Positions 8,653 to 16,500 of a stretch of 35,305 nt of DNA are shown piece after piece (the first letter of the stretch is position 1; every line of letters starts with the position of its first letter). The DNA comes from Bacteroidales bacterium (GTDB lineage Bacteria > Bacteroidota > Bacteroidia > Bacteroidales > P3): the NCBI GenBank assembly GCA_024400545.1, contig JAKSMO010000024.1, forward strand, positions 1 to 35,305, given 5' to 3'. The notes under the pieces were generated by a model that was not told the origin of the DNA, did no database searches, and worked only from the letters and a program-made list of their open reading frames with translations. The translations under genes and the position numbers were made by a program.

Positions 8653-8687
8653 TTTCCACTTTCCACTTTCAACTTTCAACTTTCAAC
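8653..8687. repeat. 7-bp tandem repeat
   Basis: Five contiguous units: TTTCCAC twice, then TTTCAAC three times. It is non-coding and lies between the S9 peptidase terminator and the CTAG array. Confidence 0.85.
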
Positions 8688-8703
8688 TCTTTAGTATTAA
8701 AAT

Positions 8704-8736
8704 GCGAAAAGCAGGGGCGGGGCTCCTGCTTTTCGC
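8704..8736 (-). terminator. Terminator after second S9 peptidase gene
   Basis: Perfect 12-bp arms GCGAAAAGCAGG and CCTGCTTTTCGC with a nine-base GC-rich loop, followed on the minus strand by ATTTTAATA. It starts about 20 bases after the stop codon. Confidence 0.75.
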
Positions 8737-8757
8737 TATTGGTATGTGAAGATGGGG

Positions 8758-10851
8758 TTATTTTTTGAGGTATTTGTCGAACCAGTCGATGAAGTTGCGA
8801 TGCCAGAGAAGGCTGTTTTGGGGACGGAGGACCCAGTGGGTTTCGTCGGGGAAGTAGAGGTAGCGGGCGTCGAGGCCACGGATCTTGGCTGCGTTGTAGG
8901 CTGCCATGCCCTGGGAGGCCACGATGCGGAAGTCGAACTCGCTGTGTACTACGCAGAGGGGTGTGTTCCAACGATCGACGAAGAGGTGGGGGGAGTTGGC
9001 GAAGGAATGGGCTGTTTTGGCATTCTTGACCCAATAGGGGCCACCGAGATCCCAGTTGGTGAACCAGAGTTCTTCGGTTTCGAGGCACTGCTGGTCGAAG
9101 TTGAACATGCCGTTGTGGGCCAGGAAGGCTTTGAAGCGGTGGTTCTCGTTGTGGCCGGCAAGCCAATAGATGCTGTAGCCGCCGAAGGAGGCGCCACAAG
9201 CACCGATGCGGTCGGCATCGATCTGGGGCATCTGAGCGAAGTAGTCGGTGGCGGAGATGTAGTCCTTCATGCAGAGTCCGCCGTAGTCGCCGGAGATTTC
9301 TTCACACCACTCGGTGCCGAAGCCGGGAACGCCGCGACGGTTGGGGGCGATGACAAAGTAGCCTGCGCCGCTCATGACCTCGAAGTTCCAACGGGTGCTC
9401 CAGAACTGGCCGACCATGGTTTGGGGACCGCCCTCGCAGAAGAGGAGTGCGGGATAGGTCTTGGTGGAGTCGTAGTCGTAGGGGTAGATAAGCCAAACGA
9501 GCATGTCTTTGCCATCGACGGTCTTGATCCAATGCTCTTCGGTTTTGCCCATGCGGACCTGGCTGAGGACCTCGGTGTTGATGTTGGTGAACTGGGTGCC
9601 GGGCTGCTTGGTGCCATCGAGGGCATAGCGGAAGATTTCGGCGGGGTGCTGCATGGATACCTCGTTGGCGTAGATGTCGTTGTTCCACATGCTGAAGCCA
9701 TTGATATCGTGGCAGTTTTTGGTGACCTGGCGGATGGCCTTGGTGTTGACGTCGAAGGAGAAGATCTCGTTCATGCCGCGATACATGACGACGGCGACGA
9801 GCTGAGCGTCGTCGGCGCTCCAGGAGATGGAGCTGACACCGTAGTCGAAGTTGGCGGTATAGTCGGTCATTTCGTTGGTTTTGAAGTCGTAAACCATGAG
9901 GCGGAGTTTATCGCTCTCGTAGCCGTCGTGCTCCATGCTCTCCCAGGCGAGCTTGGTGCCATCGTGAGAGAAGACGGGGTTTTGGTCGTAGCCCATGATG
10001 CCGTCGGAGATGTTGGTGGTTTTGCCAGAGGCGATGTCGTAAACGAAGATGTCGCTATTGGTGCTGAGGGCATAGTCTTTGCCGGTTTTCTTGCGGCAGG
10101 TGTAGGCTATGCGGGAGCCGTCGGGCGAGAAGTTGAACTGCTCGACGCCGCCCCAAGGACGCATGGGGCACTCGTAGGCGTTGTCGGCACCAACGACATC
10201 GACAGCGCTGCCGAGGTCGATGCTATTGCCATCGAGATTAGCGAGATAGATGTGGGGGTATTCATCAACCCAGTTGTCCCAATGACGGTACATGAGGTCT
10301 TCGTTGATGCGGCCAGTGGTTTGGTCGAGGCCGGCGAAGAGGGGCTCGATGTCGGCATTGCGGCGGACGGGGATGTCGGAGATGTAGATGATCTGTTTAC
10401 CGTCGGGGGAGACTTTGAAGCCTTCGAGGCCGGTTTCGATGGTGGCGATAACCTTTTCGGACTTTTTGTGGACATTCATCTTAACGATATCGTTGCCACG
10501 GGCGAAGAGGATGTAGTTGTCGTCGATGAAGACGGGGTTGAACTCGGAGGCGGCGGTGTTGGTGATGCGGATAGCCTGTGCGTCGTCCTCGTTGGTTTGG
10601 ATGAGGTAGAGCTCGGCATTGCCTTTGTTGAGGTCCATGTCGTAGTAGGTGTTGGCATAGACGATCATGGTGCCGTCGGGGCTGAGGGCGAACTCGCCCA
10701 TTTTGCCCAGCTGCCACATAATTTCGGGGGTGAAGCGGCCGTCTTCGACTGAGACAACGGGCTGGCCGATGACCTCGTCGGAGGACTGGTTCTTGTTGCA
10801 AGCGACCATAAGCATTAAGGCCGATGCCAGAAGGATAGAAATTTTCTTCAT
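8758..10851 (-). CDS. S9 family peptidase lipoprotein (prolyl oligopeptidase superfamily)
   Basis: A 697-residue serine peptidase, probably acting on oligopeptides at the cell envelope. I start it at the ATG at 10851 rather than the earlier in-frame ATG at 10887, because MKKISILLASALMLMVAC then gives a textbook lipoprotein signal with Cys18. A WD40-like beta-propeller (with repeated SPDG motifs) precedes the alpha/beta hydrolase domain. The triad is Ser555 in GASFGGYS, Asp640 in SEFDFRI and His672 in DETHWVL. The DWVYEEE glutamate motif of DPP IV is absent, so an endopeptidase, acylaminoacyl-peptidase or DPP V-like activity is more likely. Divergent promoters separate it from nrnA. Confidence 0.9.
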   Translation of the reverse strand: MKKISILLASALMLMVACNKNQSSDEVIGQPVVSVEDGRFTPEIMWQLGKMGEFALSPDGTMIVYANTYYDMDLNKGNAELYLIQTNEDDAQAIRITNTAASEFNPVFIDDNYILFARGNDIVKMNVHKKSEKVIATIETGLEGFKVSPDGKQIIYISDIPVRRNADIEPLFAGLDQTTGRINEDLMYRHWDNWVDEYPHIYLANLDGNSIDLGSAVDVVGADNAYECPMRPWGGVEQFNFSPDGSRIAYTCRKKTGKDYALSTNSDIFVYDIASGKTTNISDGIMGYDQNPVFSHDGTKLAWESMEHDGYESDKLRLMVYDFKTNEMTDYTANFDYGVSSISWSADDAQLVAVVMYRGMNEIFSFDVNTKAIRQVTKNCHDINGFSMWNNDIYANEVSMQHPAEIFRYALDGTKQPGTQFTNINTEVLSQVRMGKTEEHWIKTVDGKDMLVWLIYPYDYDSTKTYPALLFCEGGPQTMVGQFWSTRWNFEVMSGAGYFVIAPNRRGVPGFGTEWCEEISGDYGGLCMKDYISATDYFAQMPQIDADRIGACGASFGGYSIYWLAGHNENHRFKAFLAHNGMFNFDQQCLETEELWFTNWDLGGPYWVKNAKTAHSFANSPHLFVDRWNTPLCVVHSEFDFRIVASQGMAAYNAAKIRGLDARYLYFPDETHWVLRPQNSLLWHRNFIDWFDKYLKK

Positions 10852-10911
10852 TATAGTTACTTTTTTGTTATTCGGACAATTATGCAATTTGCACCTAATT
10901 TATATTTTTTG

Positions 10912-10919
10912 CAAAAATA
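10912..10919 (-). promoter_or_regulatory. -7 element for S9 peptidase lipoprotein gene
   Basis: TATTTTTG on the minus strand, about 60 bases before the start codon. The -33 TTTG is not well placed (the nearest copy is about 12 bases upstream). It is one half of a divergent promoter region. Confidence 0.45.
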
Positions 10920-10972
10920 CAACTTTTTTGACAAATAGCATAAAAAACTTATTATAATCCATAAAAAAATAG

Positions 10973-10980
10973 TATTTTTG
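10973..10980 (+). promoter_or_regulatory. -7 element for the nrnA cluster
   Basis: TATTTTTG on the plus strand, 32 bases before the nrnA ATG, mirrors the minus-strand element at 10912. No good -33 TTTG is visible at the right distance. Confidence 0.5.
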
Positions 10981-11012
10981 CAAGTTGAAATTAGAATTAA
11001 AGAAATCAATAT

Positions 11013-12053
11013 ATGTACGCTAAAGCATTTGACATACAACACCTAAAGACGATTGACAGCTGGGTGGGCACGGCAGAAAATATTGTGCTTATTTCGCACA
11101 TGAACGCTGACGGCGACGCCTGCGGGAGTCTTTTGGGATTGATGCACATGCTGGACAAGGCCGCGGGGAAAGCGAAGCGCATCTCCCCTATCCTACCGAA
11201 CGGATGCCCGAAAAATTTTGAGTGGATGCCCGGAAGCGACAGGATTTTGTCGGGCGAGAAGGAACGCGAAGTTTGCGAGAAGGCCATTGGCGAAGCAGAC
11301 CTGATTGTGTGTGCGGACCTGAATAATGCGGGACGTATTGATTTTTTGCAGGACACATTGCGCCAGGCGCAAGGGAAGAAGGTGCTGATAGACCATCACC
11401 ACAATCCGGCCACGGAGGAGTTTGACGTGGTGGTGTCGGACCCAGAGATTTCGAGCACCTGCGAGCTGGTGGTGTGGCTAAGCCAGGCCCTATGGGGCGA
11501 CAGCATGATGGACACCACTGTGGCACGATGCCTATATACCGGGCTGCGGACGGACACGGGCGGATTTGCCTTTAGCTGCAGCCAGCCCAGCTGTTTTGAG
11601 GCTGCGGCACTGCTGGTGCAATACGACATTGAGCCGGCCAATATACATAACAGGATAATGAACACGTTTTCGTATAACAGGATGCAGTTTTACGGCTTTG
11701 CGATAAACGAACGGCTGCAGATCTTTCCGGAGCAGAAGGTGGCTATGTTCCGCTTTTCGCTGGAGGACCAGCAGCGTTTTGGCGTGGGCGGCGAGGATAT
11801 GGAAGGGCTGGTGAACTACACCCTAATGATGAAGGACATTGAGGTGGGGGCACTGCTGAGAGAGGAGAAGGAGCGCACGAAGGTGTCGTTGAGGGCGAAG
11901 AAGGACGTGGATGTGAATAAGATAGCGCAGCAGTTGGGCGGTGGCGGACACACGAAGGCCGCAGGAGCCACTTGCCTGTGCGCGATAGACCAGGCCGAGG
12001 CCGAAGTGAAGGCGCTGCTGGGCGTGGACTGTGTTGAACCTATGAAATTATGA
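11013..12053 (+). CDS. nrnA: DHH-family oligoribonuclease / pAp phosphatase
   Basis: A 346-residue cytoplasmic phosphoesterase of the NrnA type, which degrades very short RNA oligomers and dephosphorylates pAp to AMP. The N-terminal DHH domain shows SHMNADGDACGS (metal-binding aspartates), CADLNNAGRID and the signature DHHHNP. The C-terminal DHHA1 domain ends in the substrate-binding GGGGHTKAAGA. Length and motif order are normal. Its last codons overlap the next gene's start (ATGA), indicating translational coupling to the FKBP lipoprotein gene. The split between nanoRNase and pAp phosphatase activity cannot be judged from sequence. Confidence 0.93.
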   Translation: MYAKAFDIQHLKTIDSWVGTAENIVLISHMNADGDACGSLLGLMHMLDKAAGKAKRISPILPNGCPKNFEWMPGSDRILSGEKEREVCEKAIGEADLIVCADLNNAGRIDFLQDTLRQAQGKKVLIDHHHNPATEEFDVVVSDPEISSTCELVVWLSQALWGDSMMDTTVARCLYTGLRTDTGGFAFSCSQPSCFEAAALLVQYDIEPANIHNRIMNTFSYNRMQFYGFAINERLQIFPEQKVAMFRFSLEDQQRFGVGGEDMEGLVNYTLMMKDIEVGALLREEKERTKVSLRAKKDVDVNKIAQQLGGGGHTKAAGATCLCAIDQAEAEVKALLGVDCVEPMKL

Positions 12054-12586
12054 TTGTGACCCATATGACTGTGAGAAAGATAGCATTATACATATTGCCC
12101 TGGCTGATGGTGCTGGCAGCTTGCAACAGGAAGCCTGTGATAGAACTGGAGCAGGAGAACAGCGCATTGGTGAAAGAGAATATGATAAACGCCAACCGAG
12201 TGGTGATACAGTCGGAGGGCACGCAGATAGAGAGCTATGTGAGCCGTAGGGGATGGACAATGCAGGCGCTGCCCTCGGGGGCTCTGTATTGGGAATATGC
12301 CCAGGGCGACGGAGCGCAAGTGGCGGCCCAGGACAATGTGGAAGTGACCTACAGGCTGGAAGCACTGGACGGAACGCCGATTTACACCCACCAGGTAGAT
12401 ACCCTGGAGGTGGGCAAGCGCCAGGTGACGCCGGCCTTGGACGACATGCTGCAGCAGGTGCGCTACGGCAGCAAGGTGTGGCTGATAGCACCGTCGAACA
12501 GCGCATACGGCGTGGTGGGCGACGGCGACAGGGTGCAGTCGAGAATGGTAATTATATATAATGTTACCAATATTAAAAAGATTTGA
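12050..12586 (+). CDS. FKBP-like peptidyl-prolyl isomerase lipoprotein (GldI-like)
   Basis: A 178-residue predicted lipoprotein with lipobox LAAC and Cys25 (start at 12050, overlapping the nrnA stop; a second ATG at 12065 is also possible). The C-terminal ~100 residues follow the FKBP fold: YRLEALDGTPIY, then a region equivalent to the GWEEG stretch, then SNSAYG in place of the usual PxxLAYG. The replacement suggests weakened or lost prolyl-isomerase activity, leaving a chaperone role. It resembles the small FKBP lipoproteins near gliding/T9SS genes in Bacteroidota (GldI type). It is followed after 32 bases by a second, larger FKBP lipoprotein. Confidence 0.8.
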   Translation: MIVTHMTVRKIALYILPWLMVLAACNRKPVIELEQENSALVKENMINANRVVIQSEGTQIESYVSRRGWTMQALPSGALYWEYAQGDGAQVAAQDNVEVTYRLEALDGTPIYTHQVDTLEVGKRQVTPALDDMLQQVRYGSKVWLIAPSNSAYGVVGDGDRVQSRMVIIYNVTNIKKI

Positions 12587-12618
12587 ACAAAAATAATAAT
12601 ATAACGTTTAACAACAAA

Positions 12619-13533
12619 ATGAAAAAGATTTTATTTCTTTCCCTCGTTGCAATGACTTGCGGTGTACTGATGACCGCCTGCAACAACAACAATTTTAAAA
12701 AGACCGATCGCGGACTGATGTATCGTTTTGAAACCACAGTGGCCGACGGTCAGATGCCCCAGGAAGGCGACCTGATGGTGGGTGAGCTGGTGCTGCTGCT
12801 CGACAACGACACCCTGTTTACCAATGTGGGTCACCCCGACCGTATCTGCAAGGCTACCAACAACATCATGTTTAACGGTGATGTGCAGGAAGGTTTGATG
12901 ATGATGCATGTGGGCGACAAGGCAATCTTTAAGATTCCTGCCGACTCGGTGGCAAAATTCATGCAGCCCGGCCAGATGCCCCAGCAGTACCAGCAGGGCG
13001 CAGGCCAGTTCTTCTACTACGAGGTGGCACTGATGTCGCTGGTATCGCAGGAAGAGCAGGCTCAGGAGCAGGCCAACTTCATCAAAGAGATGGAGCAGCG
13101 CAAAGCTGACGAGCCCGCCGCTATTGCCAAGTACATTGCCGACAACAACATTACCGCAAAGCCCAGCCAGAGCGGCCTGTATGTGGTGGTGAACAAGAAA
13201 GGCAACGGCCCCAAGGTTGCCGTTGGCAAGACCGTTAAGGTGAACTATGTGGGTCGTCTGTTGGACGGCAACGTGTTTGACACCAGCGTGGAGACCGTGG
13301 CTAAAGAGGCCGGTATCTACATGGATGGCCGCCCCTACGAGCCCCTGACCTATGTGGTTGGCCAGCAGGCTATGATCAAAGGCTGGGACGAAGGTATCAT
13401 GGGACAGACCGCAGGCAGCGAGATCACCCTGGTGATCCCCTCGGAGCTGGCATACGGCGCACGCGGTGCCGGCAACATGATTATGCCCTACAGCCCCCTG
13501 ACTTTCACCCTGACTATCGAATCGGTTGAATAA
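12619..13533 (+). CDS. FKBP-type peptidyl-prolyl cis-trans isomerase lipoprotein
   Basis: A 304-residue envelope folding catalyst. I begin at the ATG at 12619, since this gives lipobox LMTAC with Cys21; the longer frame from 12583 needs a TTG start and an unlikely N-terminus. The protein appears to have two FKBP-like halves: a divergent N-terminal one (about 25-150) and a canonical C-terminal one (about 185-304) with VKVNYVGRLLDGNVFDTS, IKGWDEGIMG and IPSELAYGARGAG. The canonical half keeps the residues expected for activity. It follows the smaller FKBP lipoprotein and precedes adk in what looks like one transcript. Confidence 0.92.
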   Translation: MKKILFLSLVAMTCGVLMTACNNNNFKKTDRGLMYRFETTVADGQMPQEGDLMVGELVLLLDNDTLFTNVGHPDRICKATNNIMFNGDVQEGLMMMHVGDKAIFKIPADSVAKFMQPGQMPQQYQQGAGQFFYYEVALMSLVSQEEQAQEQANFIKEMEQRKADEPAAIAKYIADNNITAKPSQSGLYVVVNKKGNGPKVAVGKTVKVNYVGRLLDGNVFDTSVETVAKEAGIYMDGRPYEPLTYVVGQQAMIKGWDEGIMGQTAGSEITLVIPSELAYGARGAGNMIMPYSPLTFTLTIESVE

Positions 13534-13559
13534 GAACCCTACATTAAAAATAATACAGA

Positions 13560-14123
13560 ATGAAAAATATCGTCATTTTTGGCGCTCCCGGCGCCGGTAA
13601 AGGCACTCAGAGCGATTTTATCGTTGAGAAATACGGTCTTACCCACATCTCCACTGGTGATTTGCTGCGTAAAGAAATTGCCGACCAGACTGAACTTGGC
13701 AAACGCATCAAGAGCATTATGGATGCTGGCCAGCTGGTAAGCGATGAGATTGTTATTGAAATGATTGACAACGCTATTGCACGCGACACCAAAGGTATTC
13801 TTTTTGATGGTTTTCCCCGCACTGTGGCTCAGGCTGAGGTGTTGGACGAACTGCTGGCCAAACACGGCCGCAGCCTGACCTGCATGGTACGCCTGGACGT
13901 GCCCAGCGACGAGCTGATTCACCGTATGCTGGAGCGCGCCAAAGTAAGCGGCCGCAGCGATGACAACGAAGAGACCATCAAGAACCGCCTGGCAGAGTAT
14001 GAGAAGAAGACCCTCCCCGTGGCTGACTACTACAGCAAACAGGGCAAGGAGCTGAAGATCAACGGCCTTGGCGACATCAAGCGTATCTCGGAAGATATTG
14101 CTAAAGCTATCGACACTTTATAA
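13560..14123 (+). CDS. adk: Adenylate kinase (short form)
   Basis: A 187-residue cytoplasmic enzyme catalysing 2 ADP = ATP + AMP. The P-loop GAPGAGKGTQ is at residues 8-17. The AMP-binding stretch (STGDLLR) and the DGFPRT motif follow in order. The protein lacks the long zinc-binding LID insert; the short lid region is RAKVSGRSDDNEETIKNR. Short-form Adk is normal in this phylum. It is 26 bases after the FKBP gene and about 100 bases before obg. The adk-obg neighbourhood is a recurring arrangement in Bacteroidota. Identification is secure. Confidence 0.97.
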   Translation: MKNIVIFGAPGAGKGTQSDFIVEKYGLTHISTGDLLRKEIADQTELGKRIKSIMDAGQLVSDEIVIEMIDNAIARDTKGILFDGFPRTVAQAEVLDELLAKHGRSLTCMVRLDVPSDELIHRMLERAKVSGRSDDNEETIKNRLAEYEKKTLPVADYYSKQGKELKINGLGDIKRISEDIAKAIDTL

Positions 14124-14136
14124 TCGATTAGAACAT

Positions 14137-14184
14137 CTAGAAAGTTCTAGAATTTCTAGCGCGCCTAGATTTTCTAGAACTTTC
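14137..14184. repeat. CTAG-phased palindrome between adk and obg
   Basis: CTAG starts at 14137, 14147, 14156, 14165 and 14174. Bases 14140-14159 and 14165-14184 are inverted repeats (18 of 20 pairs) around the five-base loop CGCGC. There is no T tract after it on either strand, so it is not a standard terminator, although it sits where one could separate adk from obg. Confidence 0.8.
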
Positions 14185-14224
14185 TTATGAAACATCAACT
14201 TGTAACTACTAACACTGAATACCA

Positions 14225-15223
14225 ATGACTTCCAATTTTGTTGACTATGTAAAGATTTTTGTCCGCTCGGGTAAGGGTGGTGGCGGATCGGCCCACCTGC
14301 TGCGAGTGAAGTATAACGCCAAAGCCGGCCCCGACGGCGGTGATGGCGGACGCGGCGGACACGTGATATTGCGCGGTAACAGCCAACGATGGACCCTGCT
14401 GCACTTGAAATACACCAAGCATGTGTTTGCCGAAGACGGGCAGCATGGCGGAGAGAATTTGTGCACGGGACGCACCGGCGCCGACCAGATTTTGGACGTG
14501 CCACTGGGCTGTGTTTGTCGCGACGCAGAGACCGGCGAGATGCTGGGCGAAGTGACAGAGGACGGCCAGGAAGTCATTATAGCCAAAGGCGGACGCGGCG
14601 GTTTGGGCAACGACCATTTTAAGTCGGCCACCAACCAGACTCCCCGCTACGCGCAACCCGGCGAGCCCGCCGTGGAGCGATGGATCATCATTGAGCTGAA
14701 AGTGCTGGCCGACGTGGGTTTGGTGGGTTTTCCGAATGCGGGAAAATCGACCTTCCTGAGCGTGGTTTCGGCTGCCAAGCCCGAGATTGCCGACTACCCA
14801 TTTACCACCATAGTGCCCAACCTGGGCATGGTGAAATACCGCGACGACAAGTCGTTCTGCATTGCCGACATACCCGGAATTATTGAAGGAGCCAGCGACG
14901 GCAAGGGTTTGGGACTGAGATTTTTGCGACATATTGAGCGCAATGCCATCCTCTTATTTATGGTGAGCTGCGAACAGCTGGATGTGGCGCACGAATACGA
15001 GGTGCTGCTTGAAGAGCTGCGCAAATACAACCCCGAACTGCTGGACAAAGAACGGATTTTGGCGGTGACGAAATGCGACATTATGGACGACACCATGATG
15101 GAGCAGCTGAAGGAGCACCTGCCCAAAGGCGTGGAGACCTTGTTTATCTCGGCTGTGTCGGGACTGCACATACAGGAACTGAAAGACTGCATTTTTAGAA
15201 AACTGACAACAACAGCAGAGTAA
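14225..15223 (+). CDS. obg: Obg family GTPase
   Basis: A 332-residue ribosome-assembly GTPase. The glycine-rich Obg fold occupies residues 1 to about 158 (GGGGSAHLLRVKYNAKAGPDGGDGG). The G domain follows, with G1 GFPNAGKST near residue 167, G3 DIPGIIEGA, and G4 present as TKCD rather than NKxD. The protein ends soon after the G domain and has no C-terminal OCT domain, which is common in this lineage. It associates with the 50S subunit and links assembly to growth and (p)ppGpp. Its TAA stop shares a base with the ATG of the PAP2 phosphatase gene, indicating coupling. Confidence 0.96.
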   Translation: MTSNFVDYVKIFVRSGKGGGGSAHLLRVKYNAKAGPDGGDGGRGGHVILRGNSQRWTLLHLKYTKHVFAEDGQHGGENLCTGRTGADQILDVPLGCVCRDAETGEMLGEVTEDGQEVIIAKGGRGGLGNDHFKSATNQTPRYAQPGEPAVERWIIIELKVLADVGLVGFPNAGKSTFLSVVSAAKPEIADYPFTTIVPNLGMVKYRDDKSFCIADIPGIIEGASDGKGLGLRFLRHIERNAILLFMVSCEQLDVAHEYEVLLEELRKYNPELLDKERILAVTKCDIMDDTMMEQLKEHLPKGVETLFISAVSGLHIQELKDCIFRKLTTTAE

Positions 15224-15837
15224 TGAGCCTTACAGACCTCGACACCCAAGTTTTTTATTGGATTAACCAGCATCATTGTGCGGTATCGGACTGGATACTA
15301 TGGACATTGAGCCAGGGTTGGTCATGGGCTATAGTATTAGTAGCACTGCTGTGCGTGAGCACGTTGCGCTATGAAGCCAAGCGACTGTGGTTGGTGCTGA
15401 TAGGCATAGGACTGTGCTTTTTGCTAGCCGACAGGATATCGGTGCTGTGTTTTAAGAACGTGTTTTGCCGACTGCGCCCCTGCCATGTGCTGGAAGACGT
15501 GCGGATGTTTCGCACCAGCTGCGGAGGGTCGTATGGATTTGTGTCGAGCCATGCCGCCAATGTATTTGCGCTGGCCACATTTTTGAGTATGCGCTACCGC
15601 CGAGTGGTGAGCGAATACATGAAAAACAAATTCAGACAAAAAAAGAAAGCGGCACTGAGCCCCACAGCCCTTGGAGTGCTGATTTTTGGATGGGCCGTGC
15701 TGGTGGGATATTCGCGTCCGTATTTGGGAAAACACTTTCCGGGCGATGTGGTTTGCGGTGCAATGCTGGGATTATTGATTGGAATGGTAATTTTTTTCAC
15801 AATCCAATTAATTGAAAATAAAATTGTTAATAAATAA
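15223..15837 (+). CDS. PAP2-family membrane phosphatase
   Basis: A 204-residue integral membrane protein with about five hydrophobic segments. It carries the three-part acid-phosphatase signature: KNVFCRLRP, then GSYGFVSSHAA, then SRPYLGKHFPGDV, with the expected Lys/Arg, His and Arg-His-Asp residues. Likely substrates are undecaprenyl diphosphate or other lipid phosphates at the outer face of the inner membrane; lipid A 1-phosphatase is an alternative. The start overlaps the obg stop by one base. Substrate is not determinable from sequence. Confidence 0.9.
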   Translation: MSLTDLDTQVFYWINQHHCAVSDWILWTLSQGWSWAIVLVALLCVSTLRYEAKRLWLVLIGIGLCFLLADRISVLCFKNVFCRLRPCHVLEDVRMFRTSCGGSYGFVSSHAANVFALATFLSMRYRRVVSEYMKNKFRQKKKAALSPTALGVLIFGWAVLVGYSRPYLGKHFPGDVVCGAMLGLLIGMVIFFTIQLIENKIVNK

Positions 15838-15859
15838 GCACTAAAAAAAATAAAAAATC

Positions 15860-15982
15860 ATGAAACAAAATTTCATTTTTTGCGTATTTATTACCGTGCT
15901 TACTTATATCAAAGATGTATTTGACGGGACGTCTCCTATTCTGGGGGACGTTCTCGTTTTTTCTAAACCTTACTTATCATGA
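15860..15982 (+). CDS. 40-residue ORF translationally coupled to cvpA (uncertain)
   Basis: An ATG-initiated frame (MKQNFIFCVF... ending SKPYLS) lies between the PAP2 gene and cvpA, and its stop overlaps the cvpA start in ATGA. The N-terminal half is hydrophobic. A terminator-like hairpin plus T tract (15926-15962) is inside the frame. No family is recognised. It may be a leader peptide whose translation controls read-through, or simply a chance frame over a terminator. Confidence 0.35.
   Translation: MKQNFIFCVFITVLTYIKDVFDGTSPILGDVLVFSKPYLS
15926..15962 (+). terminator. Terminator-like hairpin just before cvpA
   Basis: Arms GGGACGTCTCC and GGGGACGTTCT (11 pairs including four G-U) with a seven-base loop, then CG and TTTTTT. 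It ends only 16 bases before the cvpA ATG, leaving no room for a new promoter. That points to partial read-through or attenuation rather than a simple transcript end. Confidence 0.65.
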
Positions 15983-16500
15983 ACTTTTTAGACATACTGT
16001 TGGCCATTCCGCTGTGCTACTTTATATATAAAGGATGGAGACGCGGACTTGTGTTTGAAATTGCCACCCTCGTGGGCATCATTGTAGGCATCTGGGCATG
16101 TATTCATTTTTCGACCTGGGTGGCCGAAGCGCTAAACATAAAAGGCGAAGGCGCCGTGCTGGTAGCCTTCTTTATCACCTTTGCCGCCGTGATGGTGGGT
16201 GCCTTCTTTTTGGGCAAGACCATAGAGGGTATGTTTAAGATGGTGAAACTGGGTGCGATAAACAAACTGCTGGGCGCAGCCTTTGGCATGGTAAAATGCC
16301 TGTGCGTGCTCAGCGTGCTGCTGAACTTTGTGCTGCTGGTGGACCAGGAGCAGATGCTGATGACCCCCAAGGTGAAAGAAGAGAGCGTGCTGTTTGGACC
16401 CACGCACACTGTAGGCAACAAGCTGACAGCCAAATTGCAAGACTTTGTGGTGGAGAAGCGGAGAGAGCTTGCTCACAAAAAAAACACGGCTAAAGAATGA
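15979..16500 (+). CDS. cvpA: CvpA family membrane protein
   Basis: A 173-residue protein with four predicted membrane segments (roughly residues 5-20, 28-48, 60-85 and 100-120) and a charged C-terminal tail rich in Lys and Glu. The opening (FLDILLAIPL...YKGWRRGLVFE) is typical of the CvpA/colicin V production family, whose members affect envelope stress resistance; biochemical function is not settled. It overlaps both neighbours by ATGA junctions, with the 40-codon ORF upstream and dus downstream, so it is part of the same transcript. Confidence 0.88.
   Translation: MNFLDILLAIPLCYFIYKGWRRGLVFEIATLVGIIVGIWACIHFSTWVAEALNIKGEGAVLVAFFITFAAVMVGAFFLGKTIEGMFKMVKLGAINKLLGAAFGMVKCLCVLSVLLNFVLLVDQEQMLMTPKVKEESVLFGPTHTVGNKLTAKLQDFVVEKRRELAHKKNTAKE

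Noticed and set aside
12583..12618. TTG start giving 12 extra residues on the larger FKBP lipoprotein
   Set aside because: The ATG at 12619 gives a proper lipoprotein signal; the extension (NKNNNITFNNK) is just untranslated A/T-rich leader.
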